Shown: positions 7,550-16,052, counted from the first letter of the stretch. The stretch is 64,000 nucleotides of DNA from Phycisphaeraceae bacterium (GCA_019636615.1 JAHBXF010000001.1:1-64000); one strand, 5' to 3'. The notes: generated by a model not told the origin, from the letters alone. A program made the numbers and translations.

Positions 7550-8691
7550 AACCGGCCCTTCCCGCCGCGATCGGCGCCGGCCTGTTGGCCGGATCGCTCG
7601 CCACCGCGCAGCCCACAATGACCGTCATCGGTCAACCCGGATCGACATTCTCGCCGCGATTCGTGCACGCGGATGGATCCCTGGCGGGGTCCGCGACCGG
7701 AGCATGGTCCGGGGAGGTTCCGGCCACGTGGTCAGCCCAGAACGGCGTCTCGGTGCTCGCTGTTCCGTCGGGGTCCAGCGGCGGCGCCGTGCTGGGTGCG
7801 AGCGACAACCACGCCGTGGCCGTGGGGTACTCGTTCGCATCCGGCGTCATTCCCGCGGCGGTGCGGTGGAGCAACGGCACACCCGCGTACCTGGGTACGA
7901 ATCTCGCGAACGCCTCGGGCGTGAGCGGTGATGGCACTGTGGTCACCGGGCACAGCGTCACGTTCGGCGGGCCGGCGCGGGCCTTCCGATGGACAGAGGG
8001 TGGCGGGGCGCTTGATCTGGGGACCATCGGAGGGTTCTCGTCTTCGTGGGGTTCGGCGATCAGCCACGACGGCAGCACGATCGTGGGCGAGTGCGGCTCC
8101 ATATTCACCTCGGGCCCTCGCCAGGCATTCCGCTGGACCGCCGCGGACGGCATGCAGCCGTTGGTCGCGCCCTCGCCGTTCTGGCCCAGCACGATGGCCA
8201 CGGCGGTGAGCGCGGACGGGTCGGTCATCGCGGGCCGCGCCGAGGTGGGCGACTTCAGCGGAGAATCCGAACGAGGACTGTTCCGATGGACCTCGTCGGG
8301 AGGAATGCAATACCTGGGCACGCTCGCGCCGCAGCCGGGCGCGTTTGACTACGAAGTCTTCGCACAAGCCATGAGCGCATCGGGCGACGTGATCGTGGGA
8401 TACACGGAGGACTACTCAAGTCCGCCATTCTCCATGCAGCGCGCTGTGTACTGGAGCGGCGACACAGGCCTGGTGGACCTGACCGGGCACCTCGCCGGCC
8501 TGGGGCTGAACCTGGGCCCATACCGCCTGCTGAGTGCCGACGCGGTGTCGCCCGACGGCCGCACGATCGCCGGGCTCGCGACCACGGACGGGTTCGATGC
8601 CGTCGGGTATGTCGTGACCAACGTGCCGGCACCGGGCGCGGCGGTGCTGCTCGCCTTCGGCGCGCCCACCGTGCGCAGGAGAAGACCATGA
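7546..8691 (+). CDS. HAF-repeat exported protein, array gene 2
   Basis: 381 residues; ATG overlaps the previous stop (ATGA). Signal peptide MKPALPAAIGAGLLAGSLAT followed by about six degenerate repeats of roughly 45-50 residues with the HAF-type pattern (GVSGDGTVVTGHSV, ISHDGSTIVGECGS, VSADGSVIAG, MSASGDVIVGYTE; AFRWTAADGMQPL). This is the beta-propeller-like HAF family common in PEP-CTERM proteins. The tail is NVPAPGAAVLLAFGAP then RRRRP. A related protein is at 14257-15426. The first ~18 bases of the gene match those of array gene 4 at 9317, so the junction sequence has been copied between them. Confidence 0.85.
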   Translation: MKPALPAAIGAGLLAGSLATAQPTMTVIGQPGSTFSPRFVHADGSLAGSATGAWSGEVPATWSAQNGVSVLAVPSGSSGGAVLGASDNHAVAVGYSFASGVIPAAVRWSNGTPAYLGTNLANASGVSGDGTVVTGHSVTFGGPARAFRWTEGGGALDLGTIGGFSSSWGSAISHDGSTIVGECGSIFTSGPRQAFRWTAADGMQPLVAPSPFWPSTMATAVSADGSVIAGRAEVGDFSGESERGLFRWTSSGGMQYLGTLAPQPGAFDYEVFAQAMSASGDVIVGYTEDYSSPPFSMQRAVYWSGDTGLVDLTGHLAGLGLNLGPYRLLSADAVSPDGRTIAGLATTDGFDAVGYVVTNVPAPGAAVLLAFGAPTVRRRRP

Positions 8692-9320
8692 ACACACGCG
8701 TCGCCGCAACCATGTGCGCGGCGTTGTTCGGCTCCGCCGCTCACGCCGACATCGTCTACTTCATCAACCCCGCGCCGGGGCAGCCAGGGCATTACGCCTG
8801 GACCGCCGGGCTGCCCGGTTCGCCCGGCGTCTGGCTCGACATCACGCGGCCGTCACATCAGCAGTTCAATGTGCAGGGCGGCAACGCGGCAGGCCAGGTG
8901 CTCGAGGAACTCTGGGGCATCACGTACTCCTGGCACCAGCCGGTCAGCGCAGCGCCGATTGCCTCGCTCCTCCGATCGTCCGCCTCCGGCTTCAGCGCAG
9001 ACCCGTTGTCCCACGGCTCACCGCTCGGGCCGAGCAGTTGGTGGCACACCTGGGCTCTCCACATCGAAGTGGAGTGGTACCCGTACTCCGTGAACTCCCT
9101 CTTTCCTGAAGGGCAGCGCCGCTACCTCGGCGTGCGCACTGACGATGGCCGCTACGGGTGGATCGAGGTGGAACGCACTGGCGTGAACCTCACCGCCTAC
9201 TCCTGGGCCTACGAGACCGTCCCCGGCGTGCCGATCCTCGCGGGACAGATCCCCACCCCAGGCGCGGCGGTGCTGCTGTCACTGGCATCCATCACCGTTT
9301 CCCGAAGGAGACGAACATGA
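8688..9320 (+). CDS. PEP-CTERM-like exported protein, array gene 3 (VHFVNPAPGQPGHY family)
   Basis: 210 residues; ATGA overlap with gene 2, whose tail codons supply AGGAGAAG (8677-8684). After the signal peptide (cleaved near AAHA) comes DIVYFINPAPGQPGHYAW, the hallmark of the seven-member paralog family in this array. Next are WLDITRPSHQQ, RRYLGVRTDDGRYGWIEVER and SWAYETVPGVPILAGQ. The tail is IPTPGAAVLLSLASIT plus RRRRT. The middle of the protein varies freely between paralogs while the ends are constant. Function unknown; an exported, sorted surface protein is the best supported statement. Confidence 0.8.
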   Translation: MNTRVAATMCAALFGSAAHADIVYFINPAPGQPGHYAWTAGLPGSPGVWLDITRPSHQQFNVQGGNAAGQVLEELWGITYSWHQPVSAAPIASLLRSSASGFSADPLSHGSPLGPSSWWHTWALHIEVEWYPYSVNSLFPEGQRRYLGVRTDDGRYGWIEVERTGVNLTAYSWAYETVPGVPILAGQIPTPGAAVLLSLASITVSRRRRT

Positions 9321-9925
9321 AACCGACCCTCCCCGCTTGCGTCCTCGCCGCGCTTTGTGCACAGACCGCCAACGCCGCCATCATCTACACCCTTCCCCCG
9401 CAGCCCATCTCGGTCACGGTGGCCCAGTTCGAGCAGAGATCCGCGCCGCTTGATCTTGACAACGACGGCGTGCCCGAGTTCATCCTCTGGGCGGACATCC
9501 CGTTGTGGATTGACTTTACGATCCAGCCCGCGCGCCCCGGCGTCTTCCTCCAGCACCGGAATAGTCAGGACCTCGCGCGGCTCCCCGCGGGTGTGACCCT
9601 CGGACCTCCGGATGCGTGCACCTGGGGCGGATCGCTGCTGTTCTTCAACTCGGGCTTTGTGACCGCGCCCTTCGGCGAGTGGGAGCCGGGTCTGCCGCCG
9701 GCGTTCTTCGGAGTGAAGTTCGACATCGGCGGTCAGTCGCACTTCGGATGGGTGCGGGCGCAACTGACGGAGTCGATCGGCTCGGTCACCATCTCGGTCT
9801 TTGACTACGCGTACGAGAGCGTGCCCAACGCGCCGATCACGACGGGCGCAATCCCCGCGCCGGGCGCGGCGGTGCTGATGGGCATCAGCGCGATGGCCGC
9901 AGCGTTGAGAAGGAGAAGGCCGTGA
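9317..9925 (+). CDS. PEP-CTERM-like exported protein, array gene 4 (GWVRAQ family)
   Basis: 202 residues from ATG 9317; AAGGAG at 9305-9310 lies in the Arg-tail codons of gene 3. Paralog of array gene 1: IIYTLPPQPISVTVAQF, SAPLDLDNDGVPEFI, SHFGWVRAQLTES, VFDYAYESVPNAPITTGA. Tail AIPAPGAAVLMGISAMAAAL plus RRRRP. A longer in-frame reading starts further upstream but would run through gene 3, so the coupled start is chosen. Confidence 0.8.
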   Translation: MKPTLPACVLAALCAQTANAAIIYTLPPQPISVTVAQFEQRSAPLDLDNDGVPEFILWADIPLWIDFTIQPARPGVFLQHRNSQDLARLPAGVTLGPPDACTWGGSLLFFNSGFVTAPFGEWEPGLPPAFFGVKFDIGGQSHFGWVRAQLTESIGSVTISVFDYAYESVPNAPITTGAIPAPGAAVLMGISAMAAALRRRRP

Positions 9926-10566
9926 CGACGAGAACGGCATTCGCGGCATCTCTTGTGGCGACAGCGTGCGCAGCAGCAACCGCACGCGCCGACATCGTCC
10001 ACTTCGTCAACCCCGCGCCGGGACAGCCGGGTCACTACGACTGGCGATGGGAGAACGTGACCGGCTGGCAAAACTGGCTGGATATCACGGCCGGCCCATC
10101 GCAGCAAACGGATGCCCCGAACGGAAACTCGGTCTCGCAATCGCTACCGATCGGTTTCTTCGACGGCAACCACCATCATGCAGAAACTCCGGACAATGGT
10201 GCATTCGTGCTGGCGGACGGGCCATGGTTCCAATGGACGATCCCCTTTCCGCATGGGTTCCTCTTGGTTGGTGGCGCCAACGACCAGGATTGGACGACGA
10301 CATCCATACATGGCGGCTCGGGAGGCCACTCTTACTTCCCTGTGGATGAGCCTCGGTACATCGGTGTGCTCACCCAGACGGGTCACCACGGCTGGATCGA
10401 AGTGGTCCGCGCCGGGCTCTTCACCACGAGCCTCACCGCGTTGTCCTGGGCCTACGAGACCGTCCCCGGCGTGCCCGTCTTCGCGGGACAGATCCCCACC
10501 CCCGGTGCCGCGGTGCTGACGGTCGCCGGCGCGCTCGGTGTCGTCGCGAGAAGGAGAAGGTCATGA
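9922..10566 (+). CDS. PEP-CTERM-like exported protein, array gene 5 (VHFVNPAPGQPGHY family)
   Basis: 214 residues from a GTG that overlaps the previous stop (GTGA); AAGGAGAAGG sits at 9910-9919. Signal peptide MTTRTAFAASLVATACAAAT, then ADIVHFVNPAPGQPGHYDW. The middle is rich in His, Asn and aromatics (FFDGNHHHAETPDNG) and differs from its paralogs. Then PRYIGVLTQTGHHGWIEVVR and the tail IPTPGAAVLTVAGALGV plus RRRRS. Bases 9907-10034, spanning the junction and signal peptide, are nearly identical to 12438-12565 (array gene 9). Confidence 0.8.
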   Translation: MTTRTAFAASLVATACAAATARADIVHFVNPAPGQPGHYDWRWENVTGWQNWLDITAGPSQQTDAPNGNSVSQSLPIGFFDGNHHHAETPDNGAFVLADGPWFQWTIPFPHGFLLVGGANDQDWTTTSIHGGSGGHSYFPVDEPRYIGVLTQTGHHGWIEVVRAGLFTTSLTALSWAYETVPGVPVFAGQIPTPGAAVLTVAGALGVVARRRRS

Positions 10567-11201
10567 AGATCGTCGCCGCCGCCATTCTGTGCGCCGCCGC
10601 GTGCGTCGCCACCGCACGCGCCGGCATCGTTCACTTCGTCAACCCCGCGCAGGGACAGCCGGGCCATTACGACTGGCGATACGCCGGCCCGTACGAGGGC
10701 AGGTTCCTGAATATCACGCAGGGCCCTGCGGCACAGACCGGCGTTGCCGGTGTGAACTCGGTGGCGCAGGTCCGCATCGACTACGACTTCGGCGACATCA
10801 TTGATGACATCGGCGAGGTGATCGGCCACTTCGGGTACGGGGAACCTCTAGCCGACGTTCTGGTGGTTCCGTCGCTCTTCACGGCCGCCCTGATGATCGG
10901 ACAGCAGGTCGATGCCGGAGGCGGCCTGATGTGGAGCGATCGAAGCCGGCACATGGCCATCGGCTTGCCCGGACTGTCGTCGGAGTTTCCGGTGTCGGAA
11001 CGAAGGTACATCGGTGTTCGAATCTCGGGGGGTCGATTCGGATGGATCGAGGTGCAGCGTGACTTTCTTGGCTTGACAGCGCACTCGTGGGCATACCAGA
11101 CCGAGCCAGGCGTGCCGATCACCGCGGGCCAAGTTCCCGCGCCGGGCGCGGCGGTGCTGCTCGGGTTGGGAATCGCCACCTCAAGAAGGAGAAGGTCATG
11201 A
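10563..11201 (+). CDS. PEP-CTERM-like exported protein, array gene 6 (VHFVNPAQGQPGHY family)
   Basis: 212 residues; ATG overlaps previous stop, AAGGAGAAGG at 10551-10560. Signal peptide MKIVAAAILCAAACVATARA, then GIVHFVNPAQGQPGHYDW. The central part is acidic and hydrophobic (VRIDYDFGDIIDDIGEVIGH) and unlike the paralogs. It ends RRYIGVRISGGRFGWIEVQR, AYQTEPGVPITAGQ, tail VPAPGAAVLLGLGIATS plus RRRRS. The 3' end is part of a 152-bp near-identical junction repeat (11088-11239 / 11714-11865). Confidence 0.8.
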   Translation: MKIVAAAILCAAACVATARAGIVHFVNPAQGQPGHYDWRYAGPYEGRFLNITQGPAAQTGVAGVNSVAQVRIDYDFGDIIDDIGEVIGHFGYGEPLADVLVVPSLFTAALMIGQQVDAGGGLMWSDRSRHMAIGLPGLSSEFPVSERRYIGVRISGGRFGWIEVQRDFLGLTAHSWAYQTEPGVPITAGQVPAPGAAVLLGLGIATSRRRRS

Positions 11202-11865
11202 GATCGACCACCGTAGCGATCGCGTGTGCAACTCTGTGCGCGGCGTGGTGCGCCTCGGCCGCGCGCGCCGGCATCGTCCACTTCGTCAACCCCGAGCCAG
11301 GGCAGCCGGGGCACTTTGCGTGGGGGCAGATCACGACGGAGGATTGGCTGGATATCACCGTGGGGCCTGGTCAGCAGAGCAACCAGCCCTCGGGCCGTTC
11401 GATTTCCCAGAACTTCGAACTGAGTTCGAATGAGAACGTGCACGACCCCGCTGGTCCGGGTGCATTGATCCTGGCAATTCCGGCGCTCATCACCTATACG
11501 GACTCACTCCTCTTTGGCGAGCCGGTAATACCGCTGGGCTTCCTGAGGGAATGGTCGACCTGGGGCGTCCACTCGATATTCGATCCGTTCACCGGCTTGA
11601 TCTCCTCCAACTTTGCGGAATCGGAGACGCGCTATATCGGCGTGCTGACCGCGAGCGGCAATCGAGGCTGGATCGAAGTCGTGCGCAACGGTATGAGCCT
11701 GACGGCGCGCGCCTGGGCATACCAGACCGAGCCAGGCGTCCCGATCACCGCGGGCCAAGTTCCCGCCCCCGGCGCGGCGGTGCTGCTCGGGTTGGGAATC
11801 GCCACCTCAAGAAGGAGAAGGTCATGAGATCGACCACCGTAGCGATCGCGTGTGCAACTCTGTGC
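11088..11865 (+). repeat. 152-bp junction repeat (11088-11239 and 11714-11865)
   Basis: The two blocks differ at only three positions and lie 626 bp apart. Each covers the C-terminal tail of one array gene, the overlap junction and the signal peptide start of the next. The gene bodies between them are much more diverged. Confidence 0.85.
11198..11827 (+). CDS. PEP-CTERM-like exported protein, array gene 7 (VHFVNPEPGQPGHF family)
   Basis: 209 residues from ATG 11198, AAGGAGAAGG at 11186-11195; a longer upstream reading would overlap gene 6 and is rejected. Signal peptide MRSTTVAIACATLCAAWCAS, then GIVHFVNPEPGQPGHFAWG, WLDITVGPGQQSNQ, TRYIGVLTASGNRGWIEVVR, tail VPAPGAAVLLGLGIATS plus RRRRS. 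Its last 37 residues are almost identical to those of gene 6, and its first 14 residues to those of gene 8. Confidence 0.8.
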   Translation: MRSTTVAIACATLCAAWCASAARAGIVHFVNPEPGQPGHFAWGQITTEDWLDITVGPGQQSNQPSGRSISQNFELSSNENVHDPAGPGALILAIPALITYTDSLLFGEPVIPLGFLREWSTWGVHSIFDPFTGLISSNFAESETRYIGVLTASGNRGWIEVVRNGMSLTARAWAYQTEPGVPITAGQVPAPGAAVLLGLGIATSRRRRS

Positions 11866-12456
11866 ACCGCCGCGTGCGTCGCCACCGTACGCGCCGACAT
11901 CGTCCACTTTGTCAACCCCGCGCCGGGACAGCCGGGCCATTACGACTGGTCCGTGCAGCTCTGGGAGATGAAGTATCTCGACATCTCGCTCCCCGCGGCC
12001 GAACAGACCAGCACAGGCAGCGGGAACAGTCTCCTCCAATACTACTTACTGGAGTACATGCCGGGAAGTGGTTCGCCGCCGGTCCACACAGGCGTCGTGT
12101 ACGGACCAGCGATGGTCGCGGTGGACCACATCGAGGAGAACCTGCTGCCGCTGCTGGCGGGGGATCACCTCGACGGGCAGAACTGGATGGACGCCGCCTA
12201 CTTCGCCTGGGGCTCGCCCCAAACCCATTCGCCCTTTCCCGAGGGAGAGCGGCGATACATCGGCGTGCAGATCTCCGGGGGCCGGTTCGGCTGGATCGAG
12301 GTGGAACGCACGGGATTGAGTTTCGCGGCCTACTCCTGGGCCTACGAGACCGTCCCCGGCGTGCCGATCCTCGCCGGGCAAGTCCCCACCCCCGGCGCGG
12401 CGGTGCTGATGGTCGCCGGCGCGCTCGGTGCCGCCACGAGAAGGAGAAGGCCGTGA
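11824..12456 (+). CDS. PEP-CTERM-like exported protein, array gene 8 (VHFVNPAPGQPGHY family)
   Basis: 210 residues from ATG 11824, AAGGAGAAGG at 11812-11821. Signal peptide MRSTTVAIACATLCTAACVA, then ADIVHFVNPAPGQPGHYDW, YLDISLPAAEQTSTG, RRYIGVQISGGRFGWIEVER, AYETVPGVPILAGQ, tail VPTPGAAVLMVAGALGAAT plus RRRRP. The signal peptide is that of gene 7 while the C-terminal half is closer to genes 3, 5 and 9, a mosaic pattern expected from recombination between array members. Confidence 0.8.
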   Translation: MRSTTVAIACATLCTAACVATVRADIVHFVNPAPGQPGHYDWSVQLWEMKYLDISLPAAEQTSTGSGNSLLQYYLLEYMPGSGSPPVHTGVVYGPAMVAVDHIEENLLPLLAGDHLDGQNWMDAAYFAWGSPQTHSPFPEGERRYIGVQISGGRFGWIEVERTGLSFAAYSWAYETVPGVPILAGQVPTPGAAVLMVAGALGAATRRRRP

Positions 12457-13100
12457 CGACAAGAACGGCATTCGCGGCATCTCTTGTGGCGACGGCGTGC
12501 GCAGCAGCAACCGCACGCGCCGACATCGTCCACTTCGTCAACCCCGCGCCGGGACAGCCGGGTCATTACAACTGGCAGTGGGGGCCGCCGTGGCTCCCGG
12601 GGAATCGGTGGCTCGATATCACGCACGGGCCGGCGGATCAGCCCAACACATCCAACGGATCGAGCGTCGCACAGTACGGGCAGTCTTCCTGGCTTGATAC
12701 ATTCAATGGAACCAAGAGCCTAGGCGCGGCGGTTGCCGTCCTCGATGACAACGTATGGGGTCGCTATACGCATGCACTCGGCCCCGGCGACACACTCCTG
12801 GCATCCGTATTCCACAGCGAGTCGACGCACTATTACTCAAACTCGGAACAGCCCGACCCGCCGTGGGGCGTGTCGTTGTTTCCCGAGGATGAACGCCGCT
12901 ACATCGGCGTCCTGACCGCCGATGGCCGCTTCGGCTGGATCGAGGTGGAGCGCACTGGCGTGAGCCTCGCCGCGTTCTCTTGGGCCTACGAGACCGTCCC
13001 CGGCGTGCCGATCGCCGCAGGTCAGATCCCCGCGCCGGGTGCGGCGGTGGTGCTCGCCCTGGGCGTACTGGGTGTTGCGGCGAGGAGGAGGATGTTGTGA
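12453..13100 (+). CDS. PEP-CTERM-like exported protein, array gene 9 (VHFVNPAPGQPGHY family)
   Basis: 215 residues from GTG 12453, AAGGAGAAGG at 12441-12450. The N-terminus through GQPGHY is nearly identical to gene 5. Then NWQWGPPWLPGNRWLDITH, RRYIGVLTADGRFGWIEVER, SWAYETVPGVPIAAGQ and tail IPAPGAAVVLALGVLGVAA plus RRRML. The last Arg codons contain AGGAGGAGGA (13083-13092), four bases before the next GTG. Confidence 0.8.
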   Translation: MTTRTAFAASLVATACAAATARADIVHFVNPAPGQPGHYNWQWGPPWLPGNRWLDITHGPADQPNTSNGSSVAQYGQSSWLDTFNGTKSLGAAVAVLDDNVWGRYTHALGPGDTLLASVFHSESTHYYSNSEQPDPPWGVSLFPEDERRYIGVLTADGRFGWIEVERTGVSLAAFSWAYETVPGVPIAAGQIPAPGAAVVLALGVLGVAARRRML

Positions 13101-14260
13101 GACGGCGTGAATCATCGATGGTCTCGCTCGCGATCATCTTGGGAGCGGGTCTGTGCGCAGCGCCGGCAAGCGGGCAGTGGACGCTCACAGTCCTGCACCC
13201 GTCGGGCGCTTCTCTTTCCAACGCCGTCAGCGCCTCCGGCGGGCAACAGGCCGGTTGGCTTGACCACAGAGCAGGGTTCTGGAGCGGGAGCGCGGATTCC
13301 TGGACAGACCTGCATCCCGCCGGCGCATCATGGTCCACGGCAACGTCCGCCTACGGCACACAGCAGGCCGGATATGCCGCCTTTGGCGTCCCCTCCTTGC
13401 CCCGCGCCGGCTTCTGGACCGACACGGCATCGAGCTGGATCGACCTTCACCCGGCTGGCGCCAACCACTCGTATGCATGGGGAACGTCGGGCACGCAACA
13501 AGTTGGAGAGGTCTATATCAATGGCAGCGCTCGTGCCGCCCTGTGGAGCGGGTCGGCGGCGTCGTTCGTCGACCTGACGCCCGCGGGATCCTCCGCAGCG
13601 GCTTTCGCCGCTTCTGGCTCGCGCCAGGGCGGTGCAACCAGCGAAGGTGCTGCACTGTGGTCGGGCACCGCGGATTCGTACATCAGTCTGCACCCGGCTT
13701 CGGCCAACTCCTCTGTTGTCTGGGGCATGGGCGGCAGCCTGCAAGTGGGTACCGCATACTTCGATGTCCCCGTTCCTCATCGGCACGCGGTGCTCTGGTC
13801 GGGCTCGCCGGGGTCATATGTGAGCCTGCACCCTTCTGAAGCCCTGGAGTCTGAAGCCAAGAGCACCGACGGCGTGTATCAGGCGGGATGGGTCGGCTTC
13901 GCCGAGTATTCCGTAGCCGCGCTGTGGCACGGTAGCGCGGGAACGTGGGAGAACCTGCACGCGGCTACAGACGGCACATGGCACCACACGATCGCGAACA
14001 GCGTGTGGAGCGATGGGGAGATGATCTATGTCGTCGGTATCGGGGTCCTCGCGGACAACGCCACCATCCACGCGCTTCTGTGGACAAGGCCGGTCCCGTT
14101 ACCCGGAACGCTTGTCGCCCTATGTGCCGGCTCTGCTGCCCTGCTGCGGCGCACGAGACCGGAATGGCAGCCGGCGTCAGATCGGCGGGTTGCTGCTTCC
14201 AGCGGGGCGGGGATGGGAGTTCCGGACTTCTTCTCACTTTCAAACAGGTGCAATCAATGA
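13097..14260 (+). CDS. Exported repeat protein with LHPAGA repeats, array gene 10
   Basis: 387 residues from GTG 13097, overlapping the previous stop. Signal peptide ending near APASG, then about seven repeats of roughly 40-45 residues built on SADSWTDLHPAGAS and QQAGYAAFG-type motifs (WIDLHPAGANHSYAWG, FVDLTPAGSSAAAF, YISLHPASANSS, YVSLHPSEALES). The pattern resembles HAF-like propellers but with a different consensus. An anchor-like PVPLPGTLVALCAGSAALL plus RRTR is followed by about 38 extra residues ending SLSNRCNQ. The extra tail breaks the array rule: the next gene is still coupled by ATGA, but the Arg codons are no longer beside its start. A frameshift after the original tail would explain this. 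Confidence 0.75.
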   Translation: MRRRESSMVSLAIILGAGLCAAPASGQWTLTVLHPSGASLSNAVSASGGQQAGWLDHRAGFWSGSADSWTDLHPAGASWSTATSAYGTQQAGYAAFGVPSLPRAGFWTDTASSWIDLHPAGANHSYAWGTSGTQQVGEVYINGSARAALWSGSAASFVDLTPAGSSAAAFAASGSRQGGATSEGAALWSGTADSYISLHPASANSSVVWGMGGSLQVGTAYFDVPVPHRHAVLWSGSPGSYVSLHPSEALESEAKSTDGVYQAGWVGFAEYSVAALWHGSAGTWENLHAATDGTWHHTIANSVWSDGEMIYVVGIGVLADNATIHALLWTRPVPLPGTLVALCAGSAALLRRTRPEWQPASDRRVAASSGAGMGVPDFFSLSNRCNQ

Positions 14261-15426
14261 GCACTATCACGTGTATTCGCATGTCAATGTGCGCCGCCGC
14301 CGCGCTGGCCGCCGCGTCGGCGAGCGCCCAGCCCGTTCTCACGCCGGTGCCGTGGCCGTTCTCGCCAACGTCGATGCGGCCCGACGGGACCATGCTCGCG
14401 GGGAGCAACTGGGACTTTGTGACGGGCTCACAGCCCGCCACGTGGTCGCTCGCGGGCGGCGTACAGGTCTATTCGGTTCCCGCCGGCACCACGAGCGGCG
14501 AAATCCTGGGCGTGAGCGACAACGGAAGCAAGGCGGCGGGCGTCTCAAGCTTTCAAGGCAGTTGGGGGACGAGTAGGGCCACGATCTGGCAGGCGGGCGT
14601 CCCGCAGACTCTGGGGCACCTTCCCGGCGGCGTGCGTTCTGCCGCGCTGGGCATCAGCGGCGACGGCTCGACGGTTGTCGGATGGAGCGACATCGGCAAC
14701 TCTCGGTCGCATGCGTTCCGCTGGACAGCCTCGCATGGCATGCAGGATCTTGGAACCACCGGCGAGCAACTGAACTCCGGTGCGACTTCCATCAGCCATG
14801 ACGGAACCGTGATCACCGGAAACACCTACCGGGATGGCACTGCTGGAAGCGCACGTCCCTTCCGGTGGACAGCCGCCGGAGGCATGCAGGACCTCGGGCT
14901 GGTGGCGGGCGGTTCATTCGCGATGGCCCAGTACATAAGCGGGGATGGATCGGTCATCATCGGCACCGCACACCGGTACCAAAATGAGGTCAGTGAAGCC
15001 GGCTTGTTCCGATGGAGCGAGTCTCTCGGGATGGAGTTCCTAGGCTCGCTGGGGCTGCCTTTCGCGGAACGAACGGAAATGCGAGCCGCGGGCGTGAGCG
15101 CGTCGGGAGAAGCCGTCGTCGGGAGTGCCCTTGACGCCACTTCCGGGCCGGGCGGGTTTGGCCGGTTCGCCGCGGTCTACTGGACCCGCGCCACCGGCCT
15201 CGTGGACCTCAACACGTACCTTCCATCGCTCGGGCTTGATCTCGGCGGGTACTCCTTGTCGACCGCCGATGCGATCTCGTCCGACGGCTCGATCATCGTC
15301 GGAACCGGTTTCGCGCCCGACGGATCCTTCGCGACATGGATGGTCTCAGGCGTTCCCGCGCCGGGCACGATCGTCATGCTGGGTGTCGGGGCGCTCACGG
15401 CTTCACGCCGACGGAGGCTTTCATGA
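14257..15426 (+). CDS. HAF-repeat exported protein, array gene 11
   Basis: 389 residues from ATG 14257 (ATGA overlap); only a weak CAGGTG lies upstream. Signal peptide MSTITCIRMSMCAAAALAAA, cleaved near SASAQ. Six or so HAF-type repeats follow (ILGVSDNGSKAAGVS, ISGDGSTVVGWSDIG, AFRWTASHGMQDLG, ISHDGTVITGNTY, ISGDGSVIIGTAH, ISSDGSIIVGTGF). Tail GVPAPGTIVMLGVGALTAS plus RRRRLS. Close relative of array gene 2. Likely a small propeller displayed or released at the surface; ligand unknown. Confidence 0.85.
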   Translation: MSTITCIRMSMCAAAALAAASASAQPVLTPVPWPFSPTSMRPDGTMLAGSNWDFVTGSQPATWSLAGGVQVYSVPAGTTSGEILGVSDNGSKAAGVSSFQGSWGTSRATIWQAGVPQTLGHLPGGVRSAALGISGDGSTVVGWSDIGNSRSHAFRWTASHGMQDLGTTGEQLNSGATSISHDGTVITGNTYRDGTAGSARPFRWTAAGGMQDLGLVAGGSFAMAQYISGDGSVIIGTAHRYQNEVSEAGLFRWSESLGMEFLGSLGLPFAERTEMRAAGVSASGEAVVGSALDATSGPGGFGRFAAVYWTRATGLVDLNTYLPSLGLDLGGYSLSTADAISSDGSIIVGTGFAPDGSFATWMVSGVPAPGTIVMLGVGALTASRRRRLS

Positions 15427-16052
15427 AAACCGCAATCCTGGTCGCACTTGGAACAGGCCTGATTCCGATCGCCGCACGGGCGACGATCGTTCACCACGAC
15501 AACCCCGTGCCCGGAGCGCCCGGCCATTACGCGTGGGCAGCGCTCGTCGGGGTGCCGACGTGGCTCGACATCACGCTTCCCGCCGCCGCGCAGACCAACA
15601 CCGAGACCGCCAGCAGCATCGCGCAGGGCCTTGGCGGCTTCCCCGGCGGCTGGGCTAATTGGGGCGTGCTCATCGGCGGATCTGTGAACCAGCAGGGCCC
15701 ATGGTCAACCTTCGCCGTTGCGGATGACGACGAAGCCTATGTCCTGGCGCTCTCGCACGGCGATGCGCTCAATGGGCTTCGCTACGACGGGTGGTCGCTA
15801 TACGCGCTGGGGATGCCCCCCAACGTCTACTCGCTCTTCCCCGAAGGAGAACATCGCTACATCGGCGTGCGAACCGGCGACGGTCGGTACGGCTGGGTGG
15901 AGGTTGCACGCACCGGCCAGAGCCTCGCCGCGTTCTCCTGGGCATACGAGACCGTCCCCGGCGTGCCGATCCTCGCGGGGCAGATCCCCGCGCCCGGCGC
16001 GGTGGTGCTCATTCTTGCGCCGCTCACTGCTTTCCTGAGGAGACGCACATGA
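15423..16052 (+). CDS. PEP-CTERM-like exported protein, array gene 12 (VHHDNPVPGAPGHY variant)
   Basis: 209 residues from ATG 15423; GGAGG (15413-15417) lies in the previous Arg tail. A divergent member of the seven-gene family: ATIVHHDNPVPGAPGHYAW, WLDITLPAAAQTNTE, YSLFPEGEHRYIGVRTGDGR, YGWVEVARTGQSLAAFSWAY, ETVPGVPILAGQ. Tail IPAPGAVVLILAPLTAFL plus RRRT. Central third unique to this copy. Confidence 0.8.
   Translation: MKTAILVALGTGLIPIAARATIVHHDNPVPGAPGHYAWAALVGVPTWLDITLPAAAQTNTETASSIAQGLGGFPGGWANWGVLIGGSVNQQGPWSTFAVADDDEAYVLALSHGDALNGLRYDGWSLYALGMPPNVYSLFPEGEHRYIGVRTGDGRYGWVEVARTGQSLAAFSWAYETVPGVPILAGQIPAPGAVVLILAPLTAFLRRRT

Larger units (their letters stand above)
7534..16043 (+). promoter_or_regulatory. 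Ribosome-binding sites embedded in Arg-tail codons (11 sites)
   Basis: Sites: 7534-7540, 8677-8684, 9305-9310, 9910-9919, 10551-10560, 11186-11195, 11812-11821, 12441-12450, 13083-13092, 15413-15417, 16037-16043. Each is a purine-rich AAGGAG-type sequence 2-8 nt before the next start codon, and in each case the same bases encode the terminal RRRR of the preceding protein (codons such as AGA AGG AGA AGG). The only exception in the array is the start at 14257. The overlap of stop and start is ATGA or GTGA at every junction. The long span covers the series of sites; it is not one element. Confidence 0.85.

Noticed and set aside
11087..11197. Upstream-extended starts for several array genes (for example 11087, 9158, 11551, 12980)
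   Set aside because: They run through the preceding gene in another frame. The coupled starts have ribosome-binding sites and true signal peptides.
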